Shown: positions 11,594 through 21,282 of the stretch, piece after piece
How positions within the stretch are numbered: position 1 is the stretch's first letter
How the letters are laid out: each line of letters opens with the position of its first letter
Source: Aegilops tauschii subsp. strangulata
Lineage: Eukaryota > Streptophyta > Magnoliopsida > Poales > Poaceae
DNA: 64,000 bases
Direction of reading: 5' to 3'
NCBI RefSeq assembly: GCF_002575655.3
Contig: NC_053040.3
Location: 225,446,628 to 225,510,627 of the forward strand
Translations under genes and position numbers: made by a program
The notes under the pieces: generated by a model
Told to the model about the DNA's origin: nothing
Databases searched by the model: none
What the model saw: the letters and a program-made list of their open reading frames with translations, nothing else

Positions 11594-11607
11594 TTACTAT
11601 AGTATGA

Positions 11608-12044
11608 GACTACCCACAATGGGAGTAACATAGGTAGTAACATCACACATATCTAGATAAAGTAGATGATGTGGCAAGCAATAAATGAAGAAAGAGAGGA
11701 AAGTAGTAACATAGCTAGTTACTAGTAGTATGAGTAACATCACATGTACATATCAAGGCAAGATGTGTCTATGGCCTAATAAATGAAGTGTTGCATGTTA
11801 CCACACATATATGTTACTCCCCACTATAGAGGTAGTAACATAGACTAGTAACACATGGGCATGCTACTAGTCTATGTTACTACCCATTGTGGCTAGTCTG
11901 AGTAACATCACACATCTCAAGGCAAGATGAGTCTATAGCCTAATAAATGAAGTGTTGCATGTTACTACACATTTGTTACTCCCCACTATAGAGGTAGTAA
12001 CATAGACTAGTAACATTCTATGTTACTACCCATTGTGGCTAGTC
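11608..12044. mobile_element. MITE of the GTAGTAAC group with an internal tandem duplication
   Basis: Starts GACTACCCACAATGGGAGTAAC and ends CCATTGTGGCTAGTC. The right half is present twice: 11732-11899 and 11900-12045 both run from GAGTAACATCACA to GTGGCTAGTCT and differ mainly by a short stretch near the end. Confidence 0.75.
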
Positions 12045-12609
12045 TTATGTCACTCTATTGTGTACTTACTTGCTCTAATAATGCATAGTATCATAGAGTA
12101 GCTAGTATCATACGTAGTACTTTATTTATATTGTCATGCATGACACATAGTAGCATAACATTTATTATGATACGGTTTCATGATATGATACTTAACCCTC
12201 TCTTTCTTCATTTAATTAATTCAATGACAGCTCATCAAAATTGCCCAGTTGGCATGCATGATACTAGCTATGATACCCCCTTACTATCAGCCTAGCAAAG
12301 GTGTACAGATCATTTGTGCATCACTTTGTGAGTTTTCATCCATTTGTTCGAGAAGCGGGGAGAAGTTTCAAACATTTCGGCCGCGAGGTGCGGCCACTGG
12401 CGTAGGCCTAGTTGGTATTTTAATTACAGAAAATTCAGATGGAGTTCGGACATCATAAAAATCGATGTGCCTGTGGCGTGCTATCACGACCCCGTGGAAA
12501 AAAATTGGTAAAGTTTGGCACAAGTTTTGATGACCGCTCCTTCCAAGCCGGAGAATCTCACATGAAGGATCATGGTTTTCCAAAAGGAGACGTGTCAATT
12601 CAAACTCCT

Positions 12610-12824
12610 GTGGCCGGTGACTTCATCGTTTGGCCTCATAAAAATTTCCACAGTACGCAATCACCATTATACAACGGGTTTGATTTGCTGGCGCATTTCA
12701 GGTACCGTTAGCTATATTTAAGACATTTTTTGAGATTAACGTGCATTTTGTGCATAAAAATAAAATTACAGCCGGAACTGCATGTGCCGTCGAAAGGGAT
12801 GAGGATCGCCATTCGATCTGGGAG
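12610..12824. repeat. CACTA1 internal tandem repeat, unit 3 left half
   Basis: Matches 8410-8625 (shared TCATCGTTT, TTTGATTTGCTGGCGCATTTCAGG and GATGAGGATCGCC blocks). It is cut at 12824 by the retrotransposon; the right half resumes at 20868 after the GGGAG target duplicate. Confidence 0.8.
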
Positions 12825-13808
12825 TGATAGAGGCAAAGGAGTCCCGATCTTTCGATAAGATGATAACTATCGATTTGGTGGAGATGACTTTGACGATCCG
12901 ACTATAAACATGCACGACGTTGCGCCTTAGCAATCGCTAAACTAACTCCGAGAGGTTATTGACCACGCCGGAGCATGATCAACCTGACCACGAAGGTCTA
13001 TTCCTGCAATCAATCGAAGAACAAGCAAGAATATGATAAAGCAATCTGAATATTGTGAATATATATGAAGTACTGATAAAGGGGGGGGGGATCCGGAAGC
13101 GGTCTTGGTCTAGTCGTTGGACACAAACGAAGTACACGAAGTTGCAATGGCTAACTTTTAACTAAACAAATCCCAAGGAAAAAGCTACTAGATGGATCTA
13201 CTTATATATGAGCAAGGGGTGGCGGCCAAGGAGGTGGGAGGACGTCCCAAGGCAGCCTAAAACCAACCCTAGGTCGTACAAGGCACATGGGCCCAAGTGG
13301 AGGTGATGCAACACCTTTGGACTTGTTGTTTGACCCGGATTCTGCTACAGCGTCAGATTGTTTCGTCCATATCTCAACGCTCCGGACGAATTTAAAGGTG
13401 AATCCAATTGGGTTTGAAAGAGGACGAAATCTACTTTCCAACAAGAAAAGAATCACCCAATTCGGAATCTGTATGAAAAAGTTGTTGGTGTTTTGAGTCA
13501 GGTATGTCTGTGCAGTCCGAATCGGAATCCAGAACGTGAGAGACTTGGACTCTATCTTCTCTTGGCCCAAAAGTGACGTGAGAGGACTTCTTGAACAGAA
13601 CCTAAACTTCTCCTTTTTCCTTATCTTCATATGTGGATTGTACAAATGTCCCATACACCTGCAATTAGACAAAACACAAAAGTGTGTGAAGTATTTTTGT
13701 TCTGGATAACATAAATAGATTATTGAATAGTTTGCACTAGAAATCACCTGACAAATATGCATGTATGCAATATTTTTGGTCGTATCCAAGGTAGTCATGT
13801 CCTCATCA
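12825..13808 (-). repeat. 3' LTR of gag-only element
   Basis: Minus strand TGATGAGGACATGACTACC... to ...GCCTCTATCA. TATA box CATATATAAG on the minus strand at 13210-13201. Contains the intact target of CACTA4 (...AGACAAAACAC... at 13667-13677). Confidence 0.93.
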
Positions 13809-13821
13809 TCCTCCCCTTCTT
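13809..13821 (-). other. Polypurine tract of gag-only element
   Basis: Minus strand AAGAAGGGGAGGA lies directly against the 3' LTR start, the plus-strand primer site expected for reverse transcription. Confidence 0.85.
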
Positions 13822-13837
13822 GAAAACAAAGCCGTCC

Positions 13838-14524
13838 TCAGCGTTGCTTATTCTGAAATGTGGCTAACAAAAGAGACAAGGTGTACATGTTGTATATGTA
13901 TATGTCATCCATTTTTACTTCCCGTGGATTTTGCACATATGACACATGTATACATGAGTAACTTTCATAGTTAATTAAATGTAAAGCCAAAATATTATCA
14001 CAAGAAGTAGAAGGCATGAAAGTATTGCAACTCAGTTTGCACATATAAGTGAAGCTCTTATTCATATGAAAAGGTTGACAATATTCATCATTAAGCCATC
14101 CCAACATTGGTGAATAAACCTTACTTGCATCAAATTTACATGCTACAACATGCTTAAATAAGCAAACATGCAATAAGTCATTTGACACAGAATCATCACC
14201 AAGATTAGAGGTCATATCAAAATGATTAAACATTGGTTCTTTTTCATCAACAGTTAATTCATTGGGTGCACTCAAAATTGTTGGTATTTCAGTTGTTTGA
14301 TCACATGACGCATTCATGACAGTAACATGATTCTCTAAAATAGGTGATGCGCTCAAATCAACAGGTAACTCAACACATGATGTATTCAAGTTAACTAGGC
14401 ATGCATCATTCTCATGTGAAGTTATATCATCAATACCTTTACAGTTACCTTGTCGCAAAGAAGTAGTTGATGTAGGTACGGATGATGGAAATTTACCATA
14501 CTCTTGAGATGATGTCGCGCTCAC
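13838..14524 (-). CDS. Unknown 228-aa ORF downstream of gag
   Basis: This ORF (ATG at 14524) is intact, although the gag next to it is frameshifted. The product is rich in Ser, Asn, Thr and Cys, has no membrane segment or catalytic motif that I recognise, and contains the words ELPVDLSASPILENH and LHVCLFKHVVACKF. It stops just before the polypurine tract, where pol would lie in an autonomous element. It may be a leftover spacer from a longer gag-pol element or an accessory protein kept by the non-autonomous family. I cannot assign a function. Confidence 0.5.
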   Translation of the reverse strand: MSATSSQEYGKFPSSVPTSTTSLRQGNCKGIDDITSHENDACLVNLNTSCVELPVDLSASPILENHVTVMNASCDQTTEIPTILSAPNELTVDEKEPMFNHFDMTSNLGDDSVSNDLLHVCLFKHVVACKFDASKVYSPMLGWLNDEYCQPFHMNKSFTYMCKLSCNTFMPSTSCDNILALHLINYESYSCIHVSYVQNPREVKMDDIYIYNMYTLSLLLATFQNKQR

Positions 14525-14527
14525 AAT

Positions 14528-15209
14528 CTAAGGTGTGACTGCTCTAGTAGGTGCAACGGTGGAGGAACCAAGCGGTGGTGGTGAGCATGAACTAGAATAG
14601 TAGTTGTTGTAGTCACCCAATGCATCCTCCTGTAACTGTCTCTCAAAGGTACAAGCACGAACATACATACCAGTAATGCAACGAGGAATATACCGAAATC
14701 GTGCCTGAATATCATGGTTCAAACCACCAAAAAATCTATTCATTGTATCATCCTCAGATTCTTCTATGTCACAATGATGCATATAAGATTTGAACTCTTG
14801 GTAGTAAGCATGAACAGTGTTGTTGCCTTGTTTAAATTCTTCAAATTTGCGAAGCAATTCACGACGATAGTAAGGAGGGAAAAAATTGTTGTCTCATTAC
14901 ATCTTTCAAATCTTTCCAAGTTGTGGGTTGGTTATCAATGTTTTTCTTACAATGCACACTCCACCAAACAGAAGCAAAACCATTAAATGCTCTAGTGGCA
15001 GCTCGTACTCGCTCAAGTTCAGAAAAGTCATGGTGACTAAAAACTTGTTCTACTTCAAGCTCCCAAGCTAGATAAATAGCAGGATTAAATCTACCCTCAA
15101 ATGACGGTAAAGAGATAACCTGAGCATGTGCTTGTGTGTGTTGTCCCAACTCTCGTGATGGTGAAGATGTGTCCGTCGTCCAAGAACTTCTATCTCCGGA
15201 ACCTGTCAT
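14528..15209 (-). pseudogene. gag: gag of the non-autonomous LTR element (1-nt frameshift)
   Basis: The likely start is ATG 15209 (an upstream in-frame ATG at 15224 is also possible). The product shows the retrotransposon gag core: LPSFEGRFNPAIYLAWELEV, FNGFASVWWSVH and TTWKDLKDVMRQQFFP. The frame closes at 14859 because of one extra base in the T/C run TTTTTTCCC (about 14877-14885). The core resumes in the neighbouring frame from 14857 with LLRKFEEFKQGNNTVHAYYQEF and ends at 14528. There is no zinc knuckle in the remaining reading frame. Gag would package the element RNA; it is the only structural gene here. Confidence 0.88.
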
Positions 15210-16084
15210 GATTAGTAGAAACAAGAAACAAAATTTGAGAATAATGTTCCGATGAACTACTAGGATGTGGTTGTAAAGTGCTCACAGTAAAGCAAATATC
15301 AATATCTTAGAAGTTCTTACCATGCGGCAGGTGGTGACAGGCAACCAGCGGTGTCAAATAACTCCGAAGATTGTGTAAAGCGATTGCCAGGGGAACGTAC
15401 GTATACATGGTGTAGAAATATATGGAGCTGGGTTGGCTATATATGGTAGCAAAATATTAGCAATAATCAATTCAGAGATGAAATGTTGAAGAAATGCTCA
15501 ACGACGGTACTGTGCTGGTCCTAGGCTAGACCGGACTAGAGACGCGAGCCTAGGACACTAATGAGGTCACGGCGTAGCATAACTAGCATCAATAAAGGAT
15601 ATGAAGTAGCTCTGGACAGCAAGATATAAGTGAAGATCACAACGGCAGTAAAGATAATGATGTGAAACCATAGCCAAGCAGGATATATCAACAACTTTCT
15701 CTCCAACTTTTATCTGGAAAAATTTGTACTCATTTTCTAATAATTTTTCTCAAAATGGCACTGACTCAAGCTTTCAAACGCAAAAAGAATCACTCAATTC
15801 TGAGTTGATATGAGGAGTCAAAAAAATTCTAAAACTGGCTTGAAAAACTGGAATAAGCTGTGTTCGCGAACTTCGGAGGGAAAAAATACCTACTCCGAAG
15901 CCGATTTTGAGGTTCCAAATGTTGAAATTGCTTTTGCAACTATTTAGATGCGGCTCGTCGCTAGCTTTCGTTTGAGTACTAATGGAGCCAAAACGGACTT
16001 CGTATGAAGAAGTTATGCCTGTTTTACTGAACAGTGCACAAAACAGATTCCAATCCGAATTCAACTACGAGATTGAGTCTAGAT

Positions 16085-16200
16085 AGATCCGAATTTTCTT
16101 TTTTTTCTTTTTTTCCTCACACTTTTTTCCTTTTTTTCTCTGACTTTTTTTTTATTTTTTTTCTCTTTTTTTCTCTGTCTTTTTTCTCTCTCCCTCTTTC
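16085..16200 (-). other. Purine-rich leader stretch
   Basis: Over 110 nt of almost pure T/C on the plus strand (A/G on the minus strand), between the primer-binding site and gag. It may be an unstructured leader; no gene. Confidence 0.7.
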
Positions 16201-16589
16201 CAAAACAAACTAGATAAGATGCAGATGGGATCAAGCAAAGATGTGAACGATCTCAACTATGATTATGACAATGAACTATGGGTAGCACGTGGTGGAAATT
16301 GATGGATGGGTGGTGGACAGCGGAAGGGATAACGATGCAGCGGTGACATGACTAATGTGAACAGAACTCGAAACTCTAAACGAACTAGACACTAAGACCA
16401 GCAACTCGACACGACGATGCAACCGATAATTCAATAATGCAAACAATGAAAAGAAAATTGCAAAGGCTTAGACTGGCTAGGACAAAGGATGAATATAACT
16501 AACTTTTTTGTGGCTTTTTCTTAGACAATAGGTAAGAAAATAAATCTAATCTAGGGATAACTGGAAATTCTCACCACGCAACCTGAAAA

Positions 16590-16598
16590 CTGATACCA
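16590..16598 (-). other. Primer-binding site of gag-only element (short)
   Basis: Minus strand TGGTATCAG, 2 nt from the 5' LTR end. Nine bases match the initiator-Met tRNA site; the match ends early (then TTTTC). Confidence 0.6.
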
Positions 16599-17446
16599 CT
16601 TGATAGAGGCAAAGATGTCCTGATCTTTCATGAGATGATAACTATCGATTTGGTGGAGATGACTTTGACGATCTGACTACAAACGTGCACGACGTTGCGC
16701 CTTCGCAATCGCTAAACCAACTCCGAAAGGTTATTGACCACGCCAGAGCATGATCAACCTGACCACGAAGGTCTATTCCTGCAATCAATCGAAGAACAAG
16801 CAAGAATATGATAAAGCAATCTGAATATTGCAAATATATATATGAAGTATTGATAAAGGTGGGGATCCGGAAGCGGTCTTGGTCTGGTCGTTGGACACAA
16901 ACGAAGTACACAAAGTTGCAATGGCTAACTTTTAACTAAACAAATCCCAAGGAAAAAGCTACTAGATGGATCTACTTATATAGGAGCAAGGGGTGGCGGC
17001 CAAGGAGGTGGGAGGACGTCCCAAGGCAGCCTAAAACCAACCCTAGGTCATACAAGGCTCATGGGCCCAAGTGGAGGTGATGCAACACCTTTGGACTTGT
17101 TGTTTGACCCGGATTCTGCTACAGCGTCAGATTGTTTCGTCCATATCTCAACGCTCCGGACGAATTTAAAGGTGAATCCAATTGGGTTGGAAAGAGGACG
17201 AAATCTACTTTCCAACAAGAAAAGAATCACCCAATTCGGAATACGTATGAAAAAGTTGTTGGTGTTTTGAGTCAGGTATGTCTGTGCAGTCCGAATCGGA
17301 ATCCAGAACGTGAGAGACTTGGACTCTATCTTCTCTTGGCCCAAAAGTGACATGAGAGGACTTTTTGAACAGAACCTAAACTTCTCCTTTTCCCTTATTT
17401 TCATATGTGGATTGTACAAATGTCCCATACACCTGCAATTAGACAA

Positions 17447-20400
17447 CACTACAAGAAACCTGTTAATCCATGACGGATTTCTGTTGACGTTCCTAGAAAC
17501 TGTCACAGATTGGCCAGCTGGGCCTAGCCAGGTCTAAATTTTTTCTTATATAAACTATTCAGACCGTCACGGATGGCTCCTGCTGATGTGTTGTATCCTA
17601 TATGGCGTCCAAGCTGCTTTCTGATTGGTTCATACCACCCTCCCACGGATCGTGTATAACCACCGTCCATCGCCCCGGATCCAACGGTAGGCACAGTCAC
17701 CCCTCTCTCTCCCCTTTCTTCCTCCAACCCGAGCCGCCGCCGGCTGCTCTTCCATCGAGAGGAACGAAGCCCCTCCCTCCCCTGTGCCCCGTCTTCTATC
17801 TCCCCTCCCGTGATCTCTGTCGTCCCACCTCCATCGATTCATCTTCAGATCGAGGCTTCCGGAGGCTGCATTGAGAGTAGCACCACCACGCCCAACTCCG
17901 CTCCCTTCCGGCGCTAATCCCTGCTCAGCAGATCTAGTCGCGAAAAGGACGGCGCCCCGCCGCCCCTGCTGGATCCGCCGAGCCAGCGGCCCGATCTATC
18001 GAGATGCGCCGGGATCCCGAGCCTTTCTCCTCCCCACCTTCTCCTCCGTCGACAGTAGGCAGCAGAGCAAGGCGTGGGCGACTGCTCTGGCCAGAGGAGG
18101 GCGTGAGGTGCAACGCGACCTCACTGGGGCATGACTCCGTCAGCCAGCACCAGCGCCCAACTGGGATCCACCGAACCCAGGCGCGGCCTACGGCGGGCGT
18201 GCGGTTTTGAGTTCAACAGGAGAGCTCGCGCGAGATTGAGCGCTGCTCCCGTCTTCCAGCGAACCCAAAAGAGAGCAGAGGAGGAGATGACCAAGGGCGT
18301 TGGTCCATCGATCGGCATCGACCTCGGGATGACCTACTCCTGCGTTGGCGTGTGGCAGCATGTCGACATCATGGGCAACGACCAGGCCACCAGGGCAACT
18401 GCACCACGCCCTCCTACGTCTCCACCATCAGCGACGCCGCCAGGAACCAGGTCGCAATGAACTCCACCAACACCGTCTTCTGTACATGCATCAATCTAGA
18501 ATTTCTTCTAGTACGCATCATCGTTGCTCTTTTTCATATGCACACAATATTATAGTTGGGGTTGGACCTATGATTATTTGAATAATATAATCAGATGTAT
18601 GTGTCGTCGAATCTGTCATGCAGTCCCTTTTTTCTGAGATTTATTATTAGTTCATATCTGCATGTCTATTCTCTGTTTTGAGATTTGTTTTGCTATGTTA
18701 GGTTCTCAAATTAGATACTTGAGAATCGATGCCTTGAATTAAGTTGTGATGCTACCTTAGTATTATATTCCGCTGTTTCAGATTGAACATAGCTTTACTG
18801 TAGTATTAGATTCGTAAATTACCATAGGATCAGAATTACGCTATTGGTTGATACATATTTTGAATTAAGCTGCATTATTAGATCCCCATGTTTAGTACAG
18901 AAGGGATGACTTGAATTATTGTCGAGAAACTACCTTAGGATTGAAATTATGCTACCTAATTTTGTATTTCTGTTCTTTGTTATCCTTTTGGAATAGTTGT
19001 AGTCCACAGTAGCTTACTGAATGTACCTCCTTATTCTAAAGAAACAACATGCCTAGAGTATACTATATATCTCAGTGGTATTTTGGGAAATTATGCTTTG
19101 TTTTAGTAAATCACGAAATTCATTGTTGAACCATGCAACCAATAAATTTAGATAATACCAGCTCAATGAATTTCGGGAACCATTATCTTTCAAGATGAGA
19201 GCGACATAGTTTGAGATGATGTCTTCTACACCCAGATATTTTGATTTTGTATTCATAGTAATCAAGGAGTGTTGATCTATTCCCTTAAGTAAAATCCTAT
19301 TAGCTACGATTAACTTATATAATGTCACGAGAAATCTTGTTTCTTAAACATGTACATCTTTAGAAAATGTCTCTATTCATTATCAGTGCACAAATAGCCA
19401 GTAAAATTGTTCAACGTGAAGAACAGGGAAGCCTATTGGTCGGTCTGTAGCTCTCTGCTTAAGGATGGCATGCTGATGCATTTAGTCCACTTGAATTATG
19501 TAGCTGGTCTTATTTTTGCTAATACTAGCAGATAACATGTAAGTGGTTTATTGTTTCAAACTCCATTTGTTTAGAATGTAGGAATTCCCACAATGGGCAT
19601 GATTGTAACATCAGCTCAATAGTGATGTATGAAGTTGTTGTGCTGGTGATAGTAGATTCTCGTGGATTTATTGGTGCGCTAAAAGTTGTTTTGAAGCTAG
19701 TGGAATTTAGTAGTTTCATTTTTCTGTTTTCTGCCTTTTGTCTTTTCTTTTGCCACTCAGACACACACAACCAAAACATTAAGCTGTGATATATGTTTGA
19801 CAAGCTGCAGGCTTTTATGATCTCCCTTTCTATCTCATTCACAAGTCACAATAGTTCACTGGTCTATTTCATTCATAGAAAATCCTTTGACAATGCCACT
19901 CTTTTATACCAAGTGTATGTTGTATTTGAGTATAATTTCTACGATTTCAATAATTCGGAACTTGTTTGTTTTGTTCAAATACATAGCACGTGTCCATTAT
20001 TTTCACTAACATCTTTGACCTTTGGTTTGAAGGTTTGCCACAATTGAGTATTGGAGATCGTGTGTGATTGAAACATCATTGACATTGATCTTGGCGAGGA
20101 CAACACATGGCTTGCTGGCCTTAAACATATTTTGTACTGAGATTTCTGTAATGTCTCATGTGACATTTTCTGTAATTTTGACATAGGCTGTTATGGTTCT
20201 GCATGGTTCTTGTGATGTTCTAATTGTTGTCTTAATGTGACCTTAATGATGCTTAATTTGTGATTTGTATGATTGGCGTACTCTTAATCAAGGTTGGTTT
20301 TATTTTTTAATCCGAATTGGTTCAAATGCTAATGGGCTGCCCAAAATAATAGGGCCAATGATAACATTGTTACACAACTAAAATTTGTGGGCCAACATCC

Positions 20401-20723
20401 CAATTGGGTCGATTACTTGAAGGCCCAGAATTGAAAGTGGGCTGGTAACTCTAAAGGCCGCCACATCAGATCCTTGCCAGTTTCCATGTCAGATGATGAC
20501 ATGGCATGCAAGTTAACGCCGTTACCTGCCACAGATCGGTGACAGTCAAAGACCGTCATAGATTTGTGACGGTTCACTTATCCGTCATGAAATGTGTGGC
20601 GGTCAAATTATGACGCGACATACATGACGGATTTTAAATCCGTCATGGGTGCCCTTCGATGAGCGTTATGTGCTTATGTGTGACGGTATAAATCTGTCAT
20701 GGATTAACAGATTTCTTGTAGTG
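17447..20723 (+). mobile_element. CACTA4: small CACTA element carrying an HSP70 gene fragment
   Basis: The left end CACTACAAGAAACCTGTTAA and the reverse of the right end CACTACAAGAAATCTGTTAA are near-identical terminal repeats, continuing into CCATGACGG/CCATGACAG. The 3-bp duplicate CAA flanks both sides, as expected of En/Spm. The sister LTR at 13667-13677 shows the uninterrupted target. Subterminal CCGTCA/TGACGG words cluster at 20540-20700. There is no transposase: 17700-18480 is GC-rich captured gene sequence and 18490-20450 is AT-rich, intron-like DNA without coding signals. Strand is given by the captured gene. Confidence 0.95.
18287..18480 (+). pseudogene. HSP70: Captured 5' fragment of a cytosolic HSP70 gene
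   Basis: ATG 18287 opens a frame reading [14 protein letters not shown] then [10 protein letters not shown], the N-terminal ATP-binding start of plant HSP70/HSC70. In the phosphate-binding loop the first Thr of GTTYS is Met here. After about 18390 the homology moves to another frame (TTPSYVS, then [13 protein letters not shown]) with several residues missing in between. It ends at 18480, short of the rest of the ATPase domain. GC-rich sequence with CT-rich stretches before it (about 17690-18286) looks like the gene's own 5' UTR. It cannot make a chaperone; it is gene-fragment cargo. Confidence 0.9.
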
Positions 20724-20862
20724 CAAAACACAAAAGTGTGTGAAGTATTTTTGTTCTGGATAACATAAATAGATTATTGAATAGTTTGCACTAGAAATCA
20801 CTTGACAAATATGCATGTATGCAATATTTTTGGTCGTATCCAAGGTAGTCATGTCCTCATCA

Positions 20863-21020
20863 GGGAGCATCCAACGGTGCAGACGTACGATCTGTGGGGT
20901 TTGGATTTTGGCCAATCAGAAAGAACGACTCAGATCGGGGTGGCGGGGTTTTGTCGGCACACGGCTTTCATCAACGAATCGTGTGCTATTCGCAAACCAG
21001 ATTGCATATTTTTGTTCACA
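20863..21020. repeat. CACTA1 internal tandem repeat, unit 3 right half
   Basis: Begins with the GGGAG duplicate and continues the unit (CATCCAACGGTGCAGACGTA, GGCCAATCAGAA, CACACGGCTTTCATC), matching 8608-8755. It proves that 12825-20862 is an insertion. Confidence 0.82.
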
Positions 21021-21060
21021 CATACTGTAGTGAGATCGATTGGGTGTGCTACCTCTATGA

Positions 21061-21127
21061 TATAATAATAATAATAGTAATAATAATAATGATGATGATG
21101 ATAATAATAACAACAACAGCAACAAAA
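21061..21127. repeat. Trinucleotide microsatellite (ATA/ATG/ACA)n
   Basis: An imperfect run of AAT, GAT and AAC triplets of about 65 bp in CACTA1 spacer. Confidence 0.9.
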
Positions 21128-21282
21128 CAGTTCATATTCATTGCCTGAGCTGACGGCATATCAAGGTCAACATATTAACGGTTCTTACATCAACAGAAAA
21201 CTGGGCATAACTCACAAATTCAGTACACGCGACAGTTCTAAATTGAACGAATTAAGTTGCAGGGTAGGCATAAAGACTAGTC
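21128..21282. other. 3' flank of the CACTA1 transposase
   Basis: Short AT-rich stretch after the transposase stop. Nothing coding. Confidence 0.5.

Larger units (their letters stand above)
9089..12291. repeat. Cluster of MITEs and their fragments
   Basis: AT-rich DNA made almost wholly of short inverted-repeat elements. One group has GTATCAT/ATGATAC-rich arms and GGCTGGT-GTAATG type ends (about 9089-9375, 9770-10020, 10334-10851, 12046-12291). Another has GACTA(G/C)CC-CA-TGGGAGTAAC ends (10880-12044). Two or three are Stowaways with CTCCCTC or CTCTCTCC ends and TA duplicates. TA runs lie at 9400-9425 and 9645-9665. No coding sequence is supported. Confidence 0.8.
12825..20862 (-). mobile_element. 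Gag-only (non-autonomous) LTR retrotransposon, complete with TSD
   Basis: Two LTRs of about 984 bp flank 2.79 kb of internal DNA, with the 5-bp target duplicate GGGAG on each side (12820-12824 and 20863-20867). On the minus strand the order is 5' LTR (20862-16601, itself split by CACTA4), primer-binding site, purine-rich leader, gag, a second ORF, polypurine tract and 3' LTR (13808-12825). There is no room or similarity for protease, RT or integrase. It must have been copied by a relative's enzymes. Gag type suggests Ty3/gypsy. Without CACTA4 it would be about 4.76 kb. Confidence 0.93.
16601..20862 (-). repeat. 5' LTR of gag-only element, split by CACTA4
   Basis: 16601-17446 and 20727-20862 together match the 3' LTR end to end (about 982 against 984 bp) with scattered substitutions. 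The minus-strand TATA is at 16984-16975. The split is by CACTA4 plus its 3-bp duplicate. Confidence 0.92.

Noticed and set aside
16096..16200. Poly-T tract as a terminator or retroposon tail
   Set aside because: It is a mixed T/C stretch in the leader of an LTR element with intact borders; no retroposed gene next to it.
18287..18480. Functional HSP70 gene
   Set aside because: Only the first part of the ATPase domain is present, with a frame change and missing residues, inside a small CACTA.
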